Shown one piece after another: positions 15,374 through 24,490 of a stretch of DNA of 64,000 nucleotides. The DNA lies in NCBI RefSeq assembly GCF_003431325.1, contig NZ_CP010515.1, positions 992,001-1,056,000 on the forward strand. The letters are read 5' to 3'. Under the pieces are notes generated by a model, which worked only from the letters and a program-made list of their open reading frames with translations, was not told the DNA's origin and did not search any database. This DNA is from Acidilobus sp. 7A. GTDB taxonomy: Archaea > Thermoproteota > Thermoprotei_A > Sulfolobales > Acidilobaceae. Position 1 is the stretch's first letter, and each line of letters opens with the position of its first letter. Made by a program: the position numbers and the translations under genes.

Positions 15374-18096
15374 CGCTGACCATAAGCAGGCTGACGCTTA
15401 GGAACTTCCTGAGCCACAGGGGCACCACAGTAGAGCTGCCAAGGGGCAGCATAGCCATAGTCGGGGAGAACGGCGCCGGGAAGTCAAGCATGTTTGAGGC
15501 GATCTACTTCGCCCTGACGACCTCGGGCTGGAGGGGCAAGCTCGCTAACCTGGTGAGCGTGGGCTCCAGCTCAGCCATGGTTGAGCTCACGCTCAAGGAC
15601 GACTCCGGCCAGGAGGCTGTCGCAGCTGCCACAGTTGAGAGGCGCAGGGACTCGGCCACCTCGTCGTACAGGCTCAAGGTGAACGGGAAGCTCGTGGCCA
15701 GCGCTGCCTCGGCCTACAGGGAGGAGGTGGCCAAGCTTCTGGGCCTCGCGGGCGTGAGCGACTACAGGGGCTTCATAGAGTCGGCCGTTATAATAAGGCA
15801 GGGGGGACTTGAGGAGATAGCCTCAGTCCTTGCCCGCGAGGACAGCAAGAGGCTCAGGGAGCTGGTGGAGACCGCCATAGGCATCCCTCAGCTCAGGGCG
15901 GCGGTTGACAACATAAGGTCGCACTCCATAAGGGCCGTGAGGAGCGACGGGAGCGTCATAGCCTCCTTTGAGGTAGGGCCAAGGAGGAGGAACGACCTGG
16001 CCCTCACGCTGCAGGGCGTGAGGAAGCAGAGGCAGGACAGGCTTGCGGAGCTGAGGGACGCCGAGGCAAGGGCCAAGGAGCTTGAGGCGCAGCTGAGGGA
16101 GGCCGAGGCCCAGGTCAAGGGCCTTGAGGCCGAGGTCGACAGCCTCTGCGGCCCCGTGGGGGCGCTGCCGGAGCTTGAGGCGCAGCTGAGGGAGGTGGAG
16201 GGGCAGCTGAGCTCAAGGACTTCGGAGCTGAAGGAGCTTGAGGAGAGCGAGAGGGAGCTCGAGTCCAGGATTGCAAGGGCTGAGGACGCTAAGGCCGTTG
16301 CCTCGCTTGAGCCCAAGGTGAGGGAGGTTGACGCGCTGAACTCCCAGCTGGCCTCGCTCTACGGCGAGCTGGCATCGCTGAGGCCGGCCGTTGAGGCCCT
16401 TGACGACCTTAAGCAGCACGAGGGCGACTACAGGCGCTACCTTGACCTGACGTCAGAGCTCGACGAGCTTAAGAGGAAGGAGGTTGAGCTGACAGCAGCG
16501 ATCAGGGGCGCCGAGTCGGCGGAGGCCCAGGCCCGCTCGCTCATGGAGCAGGCGAAGGCCGTCGCGAGGAGGCTCGGCTCTGCCCTCGGCCTCAGCCTTG
16601 AGCCTACGCAGGAGGCCCTGAGATCCGCCCAGGAGGCCGTTAACAGGCTGAGCGACGAGCTTGAGGGGCTCCGCAGGAGGGCCCAGGAGCTCCAGGGCAG
16701 GCTCGGCTCCATCAGGCAGGCCAGGGGACAGCTTAATGACATAACGAGGGTCCTGGCCTCGGGCTCCGAGGCCAGGTGTCCGGTCTGCGGCAGCCCCCTG
16801 TCGCCTGGCAGGAGGGAGGAGCTGAGGAGGCACTACGAGGAGGAGGCTAAGAGGCTTAACGAGGAGGAGGAGGAAGTCAACAGGGAGCTTAAGGAGCTTG
16901 AGGCCAGGGCGACTGAGCTCGAGGGGGGGCTCAGGGGGGCCCAGACGGCCCTGGGACAGCTGGCCCAGCTTCTCGAGTCCCTCGCCAAGGTGCAGCGGCA
17001 GGACGTCAGCGGCCTCAGGGCGCAGCTGAAGGAGATCGTTGAAAGGGAGGAGGAGCTTAAGGAGGAGGCCAAGGGACTTGAGAGGGGCTACTCAGCCTAC
17101 GTCTCGGCGGCCGACAGGCTCTCAAAGCTTAAGGTGAGGCCCGAGGAGGCTGAAGCAGTGAGGAGGCGCTTCTCAGAGCTCTCAGCCAAGCTTAAGGAGG
17201 CGACCGAGGCCAGGGACTCGGCCCTCAGGGAGCTCATCCAGGCGGTCAACGCGAAGAGCTACGACGAGGCCAGGAGGGCCGTTGAGGAGGCCGTCAGGAC
17301 GGCCGCGGAGCTGCCGTCCCTTAAGGAGCAGCTCAGCATGGTGAGGTCAAGGATGGAGGCCGCGTCCTCTGAGGTTAAGTCGCTCGAGGCCAGGGCCTCT
17401 GAGGTTAGGGCGAGGCTTGATTCCCTGAGGTCGCAGGCCGCCATGTGCGACGCCAGGAGGAGGGCGCTGCAGGAGGCCAGGGAGCGCCACACCAAGCTCG
17501 CCGCAGAGGCGGCCTCAGCAAAGTCAAGGGCTGAGCAGCTGAGGAAGGACGCGGACAGGGCCTATGAGGACGAGCAGGCGCTCTCCGCGGCGCTTGACAG
17601 GCTCGACGCGGCCCTGGGGGCCCTCAGCGCCATAGAGAGGCTCGAGAAGACCCTCTACAGGAGGGCGCTCGTCAGCCTTGAGAATGAGATGAACGACGTG
17701 TTCAGGGTCTTTGGCCTCGACTACGCCAGGGTGGAGGTCAGGGAGACCGAGGACGCGTTCTACTTCACCGTCGTGGACAGGGAGGGCAGGGAGAGGCCCA
17801 TAGCCGGCCTGAGCGGGGGCGAGCAGATAGTGATAGCCCTGGCCTACGTGCTGGCACTCAACAGGGTGATGCACTCAAGCATAGGCTTCCTTCTCCTTGA
17901 CGAGCCAACTGACATGCTTGACGACGAGAGGAGGAGGGCCCTCGTCGATGTCCTTGGTAGGCTGACCGAGGAGGGAGGGCTGCAGCAGCTCATAGTGATA
18001 ACCCACCACACGGACCTAGTTGACAACGTCGACAAGGTGTGCACGGTGGAGAAGGGCCCCGACGGCTTCTCAAGGGTGAGGTGCGAGGAGGGATGA
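15370..18096 (+). CDS. rad50: Rad50 SMC-like ATPase
   Basis: 908 residues, full length. Walker A GENGAGKSS is at 32-40. Long heptad-rich coiled coils run from about 205 to 465 and from 480 to 780, separated by the zinc hook CPVC at 470-473. The ABC signature LSGGEQ is near 814 and Walker B FLLLDEPTD near 840. Rad50 dimerises on ATP, tethers DNA ends through the hook and controls Mre11. It starts at a GTG overlapping the mre11 stop and its own stop overlaps the nurA ATG, so the operon is translationally coupled throughout. Confidence 0.95.
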   Translation: MTLTISRLTLRNFLSHRGTTVELPRGSIAIVGENGAGKSSMFEAIYFALTTSGWRGKLANLVSVGSSSAMVELTLKDDSGQEAVAAATVERRRDSATSSYRLKVNGKLVASAASAYREEVAKLLGLAGVSDYRGFIESAVIIRQGGLEEIASVLAREDSKRLRELVETAIGIPQLRAAVDNIRSHSIRAVRSDGSVIASFEVGPRRRNDLALTLQGVRKQRQDRLAELRDAEARAKELEAQLREAEAQVKGLEAEVDSLCGPVGALPELEAQLREVEGQLSSRTSELKELEESERELESRIARAEDAKAVASLEPKVREVDALNSQLASLYGELASLRPAVEALDDLKQHEGDYRRYLDLTSELDELKRKEVELTAAIRGAESAEAQARSLMEQAKAVARRLGSALGLSLEPTQEALRSAQEAVNRLSDELEGLRRRAQELQGRLGSIRQARGQLNDITRVLASGSEARCPVCGSPLSPGRREELRRHYEEEAKRLNEEEEEVNRELKELEARATELEGGLRGAQTALGQLAQLLESLAKVQRQDVSGLRAQLKEIVEREEELKEEAKGLERGYSAYVSAADRLSKLKVRPEEAEAVRRRFSELSAKLKEATEARDSALRELIQAVNAKSYDEARRAVEEAVRTAAELPSLKEQLSMVRSRMEAASSEVKSLEARASEVRARLDSLRSQAAMCDARRRALQEARERHTKLAAEAASAKSRAEQLRKDADRAYEDEQALSAALDRLDAALGALSAIERLEKTLYRRALVSLENEMNDVFRVFGLDYARVEVRETEDAFYFTVVDREGRERPIAGLSGGEQIVIALAYVLALNRVMHSSIGFLLLDEPTDMLDDERRRALVDVLGRLTEEGGLQQLIVITHHTDLVDNVDKVCTVEKGPDGFSRVRCEEG

Positions 18097-19295
18097 GCGT
18101 AGTAGCTTACGCGCTTGAGCTGAGGGACCTGATAAGGTCGCTGATAGACGTGAGGCCTGAGCCCTGCGAGTTCAACTGGCTCCCGCCGCCAGAGCCCAGG
18201 GGGCCCGTTGCCTACTCCGTTGAGGACGGCGGCCAGGGCGACAGGAAGCTCAGGACATACACCGTGTTTGCCCTGAAGGCCTGGGGGGCGGGCTTCGTTG
18301 ACGGCGAGGCCCCGAGGAGCTTCCAGGAGGGCTTCGTTGGCGTTGTAGTGCCCCAGGGCCTTGAGCAGGGCCAGAGGATGAGGCGCTACAGGCAGGTCCT
18401 CGAGCTCGAGGTGGCCCTCAAAAGCATGGTGCCGGGGGGCCTCGCGCTCTTCGACGGCACGCCCCCCATGAGGTGGGGCAGGGTGGGCGCTAAGGCCACG
18501 TGGGAGGAGAGCCTTGAGGCCGCCGCCAAGCACATCATTAAGCACAGGGGTGCGCTTGAGGGCCTCACGAAGGGCACGTGCTCCACGCCAGACGTAGACT
18601 GCCTGGCCGAGGTCCTTGAGGGGGCCACGAGGAGGCCCCTGAGCGCCAGGGCGCTTATGAGGCTCGCCAGGGAGGGGGCCCTTGGGATAGGCAACTCGCT
18701 CAGGGACTACTACCCGATACTTGCGCTTGAGAGCCTTGAGAGGCTCCTGCTCTTCAGGAGGGTCATAGAGGCCGCCTGGTCGAGGGGCTCAACCCCCGTC
18801 TTCGTAGTGAAGACCAGCAGGTCGACGAGCTTCTGCGGCGGCAGCCTCCCGGACGTCCACCTGGTTGAGGCCACCCTGAGGGCCAGGGGGAGCTTTGAGC
18901 CGGGCTACGCTGTGGCCAACGTCTACAACAGCGTCTACGACTACTTTGGCCTCAGCAAGAGGGAGCGCAGCATGTACCCAGACGTCGGCGGCCTCAGGGA
19001 CTTCTACGAGAACAGGCTGGCGGTCGCCAGCGCCTTCGTGAGGCTCAGGGCAGGGGGCTTCATCTTCAAGGTCGAGGTGCTCTACGACCGCTCCGCGGGC
19101 GCCGGTGACCCAGCGGGGCTGCTCAGGGAAGTGGTCTCAAGGCTCTCCTCGCTGCCCTTAACCTCCGAGGGCTACCCGCTGCCGCTGGTGGTAGCAGACT
19201 CAAACTCAAGGGTCGCCAGGGCGGAGATGGAGGCGGCCATGAGGGCCCTGGGCCTCGACCTCACGCCCGAGAGCAGGAGCATGTTGAGGGTTTAG
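18093..19295 (+). CDS. nurA: NurA 5'-3' nuclease
   Basis: 400 residues. NurA works with the HerA translocase to resect DNA ends after Mre11-Rad50 has engaged them. The RNase H-like core begins with the acidic motif in LALFDGTPPM (Asp near residue 121); further acidic positions lie in the C-terminal part (LPLVVADSNSRVARAE). The frame is open further upstream, but the ATG at 18093, overlapping the rad50 stop by four bases, is the clear start. Followed after 8 bases by herA. Confidence 0.9.
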   Translation: MSVVAYALELRDLIRSLIDVRPEPCEFNWLPPPEPRGPVAYSVEDGGQGDRKLRTYTVFALKAWGAGFVDGEAPRSFQEGFVGVVVPQGLEQGQRMRRYRQVLELEVALKSMVPGGLALFDGTPPMRWGRVGAKATWEESLEAAAKHIIKHRGALEGLTKGTCSTPDVDCLAEVLEGATRRPLSARALMRLAREGALGIGNSLRDYYPILALESLERLLLFRRVIEAAWSRGSTPVFVVKTSRSTSFCGGSLPDVHLVEATLRARGSFEPGYAVANVYNSVYDYFGLSKRERSMYPDVGGLRDFYENRLAVASAFVRLRAGGFIFKVEVLYDRSAGAGDPAGLLREVVSRLSSLPLTSEGYPLPLVVADSNSRVARAEMEAAMRALGLDLTPESRSMLRV

Positions 19296-19303
19296 GGTGA
19301 TAT

Positions 19304-20869
19304 ATGATGAGCGATTGCGCGTCAGGCAGGAGGCTCGGGTGGATAGTGGGGGAGAGCACGCCCAGGAACAGCCAGGTTCTCTTCGCCGATGACAAGGACA
19401 GGCTGCCGCGCGTAGGCACTTACGTGCTCGCCGACTCGCCGGACGGCTGCCTCTTCGGCATACTTGAGTTCATATCGTCAGGCAACAAGCTGTTGTCAGA
19501 GGACGTCACGAGCCCTGAGTCCGTTGACGGCCTCGTGCAGCTCATAAGGCAGAGCCCGGGCGTCTCGCCCACGTACGTCAAGGGCACGGTGAGGTGGCTA
19601 AGCTACGAGGGCACGCTCACCGAGGGCGAGGTCTCCCTGCCCAAGGTCCCCCCGAGGCCAGGCACGGAGGTCTACGAGGCCCCCAAGGAGACGCTTGAGA
19701 AGGTGTTCAAGGGCGAGAGCAGGGAGGGGGGCTGGGTCAGACTGGGCTCCCTGGTCAGCGACTCAGATATAACCTACAGCGTCAGCGTCAACAAGCTGAC
19801 GAGGCACCTCGCGGTTCTGGCCGTCACGGGCGGCGGCAAGAGCAACACTGTCTGCGTGCTGGCCCGCAGCCTTGTCAAGGAGCTCAACGCCACCGTTGTC
19901 ATATTCGACATGCACGGCGAGTATGGCGACCTGGGGCTCGAGGACAAGGCGAACTACATGAGGTCGCCGGCCATACAGCCCGCCATGTTGACCTTCGGCG
20001 AGCTGGTGGAGCTCACTGGGATGCCTGAGAACGCCACGAACCAGCTCAGGGTGCTCAGGCAGGCCTGGGAGGACGTCATGGAGAAGTACCAGGCCGGCAA
20101 GGTGAGCCCCAACGAGATAATGGGGACCCTCCGCAAGACAGTTGAGCTCATGGGGGAGGGGAAGGGAGGGGACCCGGCCGTAGGGGTGCTCAACAGGCTC
20201 AGCGACCTTGAGGACTACTACGGTGACATACTTGACAGCGGCGTGCCTATGAGGCTCGAGGAGGTCATTAAGCCTAACATGCTCAACGTTTTCGACCTGA
20301 GCGAGCTCGACGAGCGCGGCGCTGACGCCGTAGTGAGCCACTACCTCAGGAGGCTGCTGCTCGAGAGGAAGAGGTGGAAGCGCAGCAACGGCAGTGAAGG
20401 CTACCCGACGCCTGTTATAGTAATCATAGAGGAGGCGCACGTGCTCATACCAGCCAGGGACTCCACCCTCACCAAGTACTGGGCCGCCAGGATAGCCAGG
20501 GAGGGGAGGAAGTTCGGCATAGGGCTTGTCATAGTGAGCCAGAGGCCTAGGAACGTGGACCCGGACGTGCTGAGCCAGACCAACAACAAGATAATACTGA
20601 AGATGGTGGAGCCGCAGGACATAAAGTACGTGCAGGAGGCCAGCGAGGAGCTGAGCGAAGACCTGGCCAACATGCTGCCGAGCCTCAACCCTGGCGAGGC
20701 GGTGGTCATAGGCAGCATGGTCAAGCTGCCCGCAGTCGTTAAGATCGACCTCTGCAAGTGCGGCGACAGGAGCTGCAAGAAGGGCGGAGGGGACCTGGAC
20801 CTAGTCAAGGAGTGGGCGGCGAGGAAGCCCGGCGGGGGCTCAGGGGAGTGGCTCGGTGAGCTGACTTAA
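19304..20869 (+). CDS. herA: HerA DNA translocase/bipolar helicase
   Basis: 521 residues. An N-terminal HAS barrel comes first (about 1-140; GRRLGWIVGESTPRN and on). The RecA-like FtsK/HerA motor has Walker A VTGGGKSNT near 173-181, the RIIFDMHGEYGD-type motif (here VIFDMHGEYGD), Walker B VIIEEAHVLIP near 375 and the arginine region REGRKFGIGLVIVSQRP. A Cys cluster near the C-terminus (DLCKCGDRSCKKGGG) is unusual and might bind metal. HerA forms a hexamer that drives NurA. The TAATG junction overlaps the next gene by one base. Confidence 0.95.
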   Translation: MMSDCASGRRLGWIVGESTPRNSQVLFADDKDRLPRVGTYVLADSPDGCLFGILEFISSGNKLLSEDVTSPESVDGLVQLIRQSPGVSPTYVKGTVRWLSYEGTLTEGEVSLPKVPPRPGTEVYEAPKETLEKVFKGESREGGWVRLGSLVSDSDITYSVSVNKLTRHLAVLAVTGGGKSNTVCVLARSLVKELNATVVIFDMHGEYGDLGLEDKANYMRSPAIQPAMLTFGELVELTGMPENATNQLRVLRQAWEDVMEKYQAGKVSPNEIMGTLRKTVELMGEGKGGDPAVGVLNRLSDLEDYYGDILDSGVPMRLEEVIKPNMLNVFDLSELDERGADAVVSHYLRRLLLERKRWKRSNGSEGYPTPVIVIIEEAHVLIPARDSTLTKYWAARIAREGRKFGIGLVIVSQRPRNVDPDVLSQTNNKIILKMVEPQDIKYVQEASEELSEDLANMLPSLNPGEAVVIGSMVKLPAVVKIDLCKCGDRSCKKGGGDLDLVKEWAARKPGGGSGEWLGELT

Positions 20870-21732
20870 TGGCTGAGATCTTCTCCTTCACCCCATGCAG
20901 GTGCCTAGTGCTGGCCCCCTGGGAGAGCCTCGAGGCTTCAAGGGCTGAGGGCGGCAGGGTCAGCGTCAACATCGGCCTTGACGAGGCCGAGGCCAGGAGG
21001 GGCGAAGACTCCGTAACTCTTGAGTGCTGCGGCGTCTCGGCCAAGGTTCCCCTTGAGGTCCTAAGGAGACACTCCTCCAGGAGGTCAGCCCTTGCTGTGA
21101 GCGATGATGGCTACTATGAGGTTGAGCTGAGGCTCCCCAGCTCCTACTACAAGCTGGTCCCCCTGCCCGGGACGGCGCCGACCCTTGAGATAAACGGCAT
21201 CCACATGCACAGGGTCAAGGACGTTAAGCCCATTGAGGACTCCGCCCTGAAGGTCAGGCTGGCTGGAGTTAAGCGGGGCGACAGGGTGCTTGAGGTTGGC
21301 ACGGGCCTCGGCTACACCGCTATAGAGTCAGCCAGGAGGGGGGCCCGCGTCACAACTGTTGAGGCCAGCGAGGCGGTTCTCTGGGTGGCCGAGAGGAACC
21401 CGTGGAGCCGCGGCCTCGCCGACAGCAACATAGCGATAGTCCTGGGGGACGCCTGCGAGGCCCTCAAGGAGATGACGGGCGCCTTCGACGTGGTGATCCA
21501 CGACCCTCCCAGGCTAACCCAGGGCACCGGCTGCCTGTACTCAAGGGATTTCTACAGGGAGCTCTACAGGCTCCTGAGGCCCGGGGGTAGGATATTCCAC
21601 TACACCGGGGAGCCCGGGAGGACAAGGGGGAGGAGCCTGGGCCCAAGGGTCGTGGGGAAGCTTAGGGCTGTGGGCTTCGTGGGGCTCAGGTACGTTGACA
21701 AGGCTATGGGGGTCGTTGGGGTGAGGCCTTAG
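20869..21732 (+). CDS. Predicted SAM-dependent methyltransferase (COG2521-like)
   Basis: 287 residues. The class I SAM-binding site is clear: VLEVGTGLGYTAIESARRGA for motif I, TVEASEAV for the acidic post-motif and FDVVIHDPPRL for motif IV. The N-terminal 130 residues (FSFTPCRCLVLAPWESLEAS) match a conserved archaeal family of unknown target. It shares one base with the herA stop. In other crenarchaea this methyltransferase is also found near repair or division genes, but that is from memory. The substrate could be protein or RNA. Confidence 0.75.
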   Translation: MAEIFSFTPCRCLVLAPWESLEASRAEGGRVSVNIGLDEAEARRGEDSVTLECCGVSAKVPLEVLRRHSSRRSALAVSDDGYYEVELRLPSSYYKLVPLPGTAPTLEINGIHMHRVKDVKPIEDSALKVRLAGVKRGDRVLEVGTGLGYTAIESARRGARVTTVEASEAVLWVAERNPWSRGLADSNIAIVLGDACEALKEMTGAFDVVIHDPPRLTQGTGCLYSRDFYRELYRLLRPGGRIFHYTGEPGRTRGRSLGPRVVGKLRAVGFVGLRYVDKAMGVVGVRP

Positions 21733-22883
21733 ACGGCCTTGAACTTCTCAGTCCAGACCTCATAGGCCTTAAGCATCCTCTCGTCCACGCTCGGCTTTCT
21801 GCTCCTCATGGCCTCCTCGAAGTCAGCCGCTGTGACGGGCCTCAGGCCGCCCTCCCTGTTCTCAAAGTACTCCCTAACGGCCCTCATGTAGGCGTCCTGT
21901 ACCAGGTCCTTTATGTCGCTGCCCGAGTACCCCTCAAGCCTCTTTGCCAGCTCATCTATGTCAACCTTGGCCCCTGCCGGGAGCTTTGAGAGGAGCGTCT
22001 CAAGGAGCCTCTTCCTGGCCGCAAGGTCAGGGAGCCCAACGTATACCCTCTTCTGGAACCTCCTTATGAAGGGCTCGTCGAGGTCCCAGGGCTTGTTTGT
22101 AGCCGCTATAACGTAGACGTGAAGCCTCTCCCCCTTGTCCTGGAGGCCGTCCATCTCCTTGAGGAACTGGTTCCTGACCCTGACCTCGCCCCCTACCTCG
22201 TTCGAGTGCACGCCGAAGAGGGCGTCCACCTCGTCTATAAATATTATCACGGGTACGCCAGACCTGGCCCTCTCCCTGGCGTAGTCGAAGAGCTTCTTGA
22301 CGTTCTTCTCGCCCTCGCCCAGCCACTTGCTCATTATGCTGGCAGCGTCGGCGTAGAGGAACTCCCCTGACACCTCGTTGGCCACAGCTGCCGCGAGCAT
22401 GGTCTTCCCAGTGCCCGGGGGGCCGTAGAGCAGAATGCCCCTAGGCCAGCCCAGGGGAAAGAGCTCGGGCTTCACCACGGGGTAAATTATGGCCTCCCTT
22501 ATGGCCCTCTTGGCGTCTTCCAGGCCAGCTATGTCGTCAAATGTCACCTTGGGCCTCTCCCTGAGCACGAACTCAGGCGGCTCGCTGCCGTCGTTAACTT
22601 CGCCCTTGAGGTCGACCTTGACTAGATCATCGCCCTCGCTGAGGGGCTGCGTCCCCTTGACCTCCACGTACTTAAGCCTTGACTTGACGTCGCTGTACAT
22701 CCTCCTGTAGACGCCTATCAGGGGATGGTCCGGGTAGTTCCTCAGTATCTCCTCGAGGGCGTCCAGCGCCCTCCTGTACTTGTCTGCGGCGGCCGCGTAG
22801 TCCTTCTCCTTCTCGGCGGCAAGCCCCTCCTCTATCTTCTTCTTGGCAAGCGCCTCCAGCATCTGCACTGGGCTCCCTGACAC
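21729..22883 (-). CDS. cdvC: CdvC, Vps4-like AAA ATPase
   Basis: 384 residues. An N-terminal three-helix MIT domain (1-75; EKEKDYAAAADKYRRALDAL) binds the tail of CdvB. The AAA core has Walker A GPPGTGKT (154-161), pore loop SKWLGEGEKN (185-194), Walker B IIFIDEVD (213-220) and the arginine-finger region EPFIRRFQKR. It ends in a Vps4-type C-terminal helix. It disassembles ESCRT-III filaments during cell division. GTG start at 22883; cdvB lies upstream by 54 bases on the same strand. The 3' end overlaps the convergent methyltransferase by 4 bases. Confidence 0.95.
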   Translation of the reverse strand: MSGSPVQMLEALAKKKIEEGLAAEKEKDYAAAADKYRRALDALEEILRNYPDHPLIGVYRRMYSDVKSRLKYVEVKGTQPLSEGDDLVKVDLKGEVNDGSEPPEFVLRERPKVTFDDIAGLEDAKRAIREAIIYPVVKPELFPLGWPRGILLYGPPGTGKTMLAAAVANEVSGEFLYADAASIMSKWLGEGEKNVKKLFDYARERARSGVPVIIFIDEVDALFGVHSNEVGGEVRVRNQFLKEMDGLQDKGERLHVYVIAATNKPWDLDEPFIRRFQKRVYVGLPDLAARKRLLETLLSKLPAGAKVDIDELAKRLEGYSGSDIKDLVQDAYMRAVREYFENREGGLRPVTAADFEEAMRSRKPSVDERMLKAYEVWTEKFKAV

Positions 22884-22937
22884 CTTAGCTCAGCCCCCGG
22901 CCTGGGCTATTGCGTTAACCAATATTAGGGTGAGAGC

Positions 22938-23732
22938 CTAGGCCCTCTGCCCTAGGCCCTCGACCTTCAGCACCCCCTTGGCCTCAAGCCTGGCTAGCAT
23001 GTCCCTGACAGCGGCTGGGGAGACGCCGAGCTCCTCAGCGACCTTAGACACCCTTATCACTCCCCCTGAGGCCTTGATGTACTCTATCAGCTTCGCCTCA
23101 AGCTCCTCAGGGCTAACAGCCCTGGGGACCTGCGGCGTGAGCTTCTCGGTCTCGGCCTGCGCCTCAGCCATGGCCTCAGATATGGCCTTCTTAACGTCGT
23201 CGTCGAGCAGCGCCAGGCTCCTGCCCTCGGGCAGGACAGAGCTGAGCACGTTGACCTTCCTTATCACGTTCTCCGTTGACTCAAACACTGAGGCAAGGGA
23301 CGCCGTGGCGTCCGGGGCAAGCCCTGATAGGTAGTTGCTTATGGCGCCCATGGCGTAGTGGAGCGGCGCGAGGGCCTTGGTTATGGCCTCCATGGTCCTG
23401 GCGTCCTTTATCCTCTCTATGGCTATGCCTATCAGGTGGCCGTAGCTTGCGACCAGCTTGTAGACCCTCTTCTTTATCACCAGCTCGGAGGCGTTGATCT
23501 CTATGCTCTCGTTGTCGTGGGCCCTTATGGCGCCTACGAGCTTCGTGTGGTACTCGTTTATCTCGCCGAGGAGCTTGAGCTTGTACCTGTCAACCTCTGA
23601 CTTAACTATGTTAAGCTGGGCCAGTATGTCGTCATAGTTTATGCCCTCCTGCTGGCCAAGGATGTCAACGCCCTCAGCCTCACCCCTCCCCCAGCTGAAG
23701 GCCCTTCTTAGCACGTCTGTGAACCCTGGCAT
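22938..23732 (-). CDS. cdvB: CdvB, ESCRT-III-like division protein
   Basis: 264 residues. The helical ESCRT-III core occupies about 25-190 (basic, with the paired helices YKLKLLGEINEYHTKLVGAI and ELVIKKRVYKLVASYGHL). A proline-bearing segment TPQVPRAVSPEEL near 195-207 is a candidate MIM2 motif for the CdvC MIT domain. The C-terminal winged helix (VAEELGVSPAAVRDMLARLE) normally binds CdvA. The usual upstream cdvA is absent: the next gene is a divergent proteasome subunit. This wH-bearing form is the true CdvB rather than one of the shorter paralogues. Confidence 0.9.
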   Translation of the reverse strand: MPGFTDVLRRAFSWGRGEAEGVDILGQQEGINYDDILAQLNIVKSEVDRYKLKLLGEINEYHTKLVGAIRAHDNESIEINASELVIKKRVYKLVASYGHLIGIAIERIKDARTMEAITKALAPLHYAMGAISNYLSGLAPDATASLASVFESTENVIRKVNVLSSVLPEGRSLALLDDDVKKAISEAMAEAQAETEKLTPQVPRAVSPEELEAKLIEYIKASGGVIRVSKVAEELGVSPAAVRDMLARLEAKGVLKVEGLGQRA

Positions 23733-23866
23733 TCGCCCAACCTCCTTAGAGTTCCTAAGGCGCTGCAGGGTGTTAGCTCCTGAGGGTAAGTATTACTGCT
23801 GTGAGTCCGCCGGGCTAACAGCTCACTCTTTTAAATTCGCCAGCCGCGAGGTGACAGGGAAGACTC

Positions 23867-24490
23867 ATGTCACTCTACATGATAGAGCAGGGGACGGCGG
23901 TAGGGCTGAGGGCCAAGGACGGCGTCGTGCTTGCAACGGACAAGAGGATGGCCTACGGCTCCTTCGTCATGAGCAGGAACGCCAAGAAGGTGTTCCTGGT
24001 GAACAGGAGGGCAGGCATAGCAATGAGCGGCCTCTACGCCGACATGGGGGCGATACAGAGGTACCTCGCGGCCGAGAGCAGGTACTACGAGCTGAGCTCT
24101 GAGGTCACCATGAGCCTCTACTCAGTGGCGAAGCTGCTCTCAGGCATGCTGTACTCATATAAGATGCTGCCCTTCATAATAGAGGCCCTAGTAGGCGGCA
24201 TAGACAGGGACGGGCAGCCCAAGATCTACACGCTGGACTCGCTGGGCTCGGTCTCGGAGGACAAATACATGGCCGTCGGCAGCGGCGCCACCACAGCCTT
24301 GGGCTACCTGGAGGACCAGTACAGGGACGACCTGCCAGTGGATCAGGCCGAGCAGGTAGCGATAAACGCTCTCAGGATATCGATGGAGAGGGACGCCTCG
24401 ACGGGCGACGGCATAGACGTGCTCACGATCCCGGTCAACGGGGAGCCGAGGGAGAGGAGCCTAAGGCTGAGGGTTGTTGAGGAGAGCTGA
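23867..24490 (+). CDS. psmB: 20S proteasome beta subunit, probably non-catalytic type
   Basis: 207 residues with the beta-subunit fold. Active-site lysine and aspartate positions align with those of the Thermoplasma enzyme (ATDKR and NAKKVF). However the N-terminal sequence EQGTAVGL is one residue shorter than the usual GTTTVG, so when Lys33 and Asp17 are aligned, position 1 is glycine rather than the nucleophilic threonine. Crenarchaea have two beta subunits and one is not self-processed; this looks like that structural one. A TATA box CTTTTAAATTC is at about 23826-23836. Divergent from cdvB and overlapping the endonuclease V start. Confidence 0.85.
   Translation: MSLYMIEQGTAVGLRAKDGVVLATDKRMAYGSFVMSRNAKKVFLVNRRAGIAMSGLYADMGAIQRYLAAESRYYELSSEVTMSLYSVAKLLSGMLYSYKMLPFIIEALVGGIDRDGQPKIYTLDSLGSVSEDKYMAVGSGATTALGYLEDQYRDDLPVDQAEQVAINALRISMERDASTGDGIDVLTIPVNGEPRERSLRLRVVEES

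Noticed and set aside
15888-17874. Several Ser/Leu-rich antisense frames over rad50
   Set aside because: They mirror the Glu/Lys-rich coiled coil on the other strand; no starts, motifs or promoters.
19763-20440. 225-codon antisense frame over herA
   Set aside because: No conserved motif; the sense strand encodes the HerA motor with Walker A and B.
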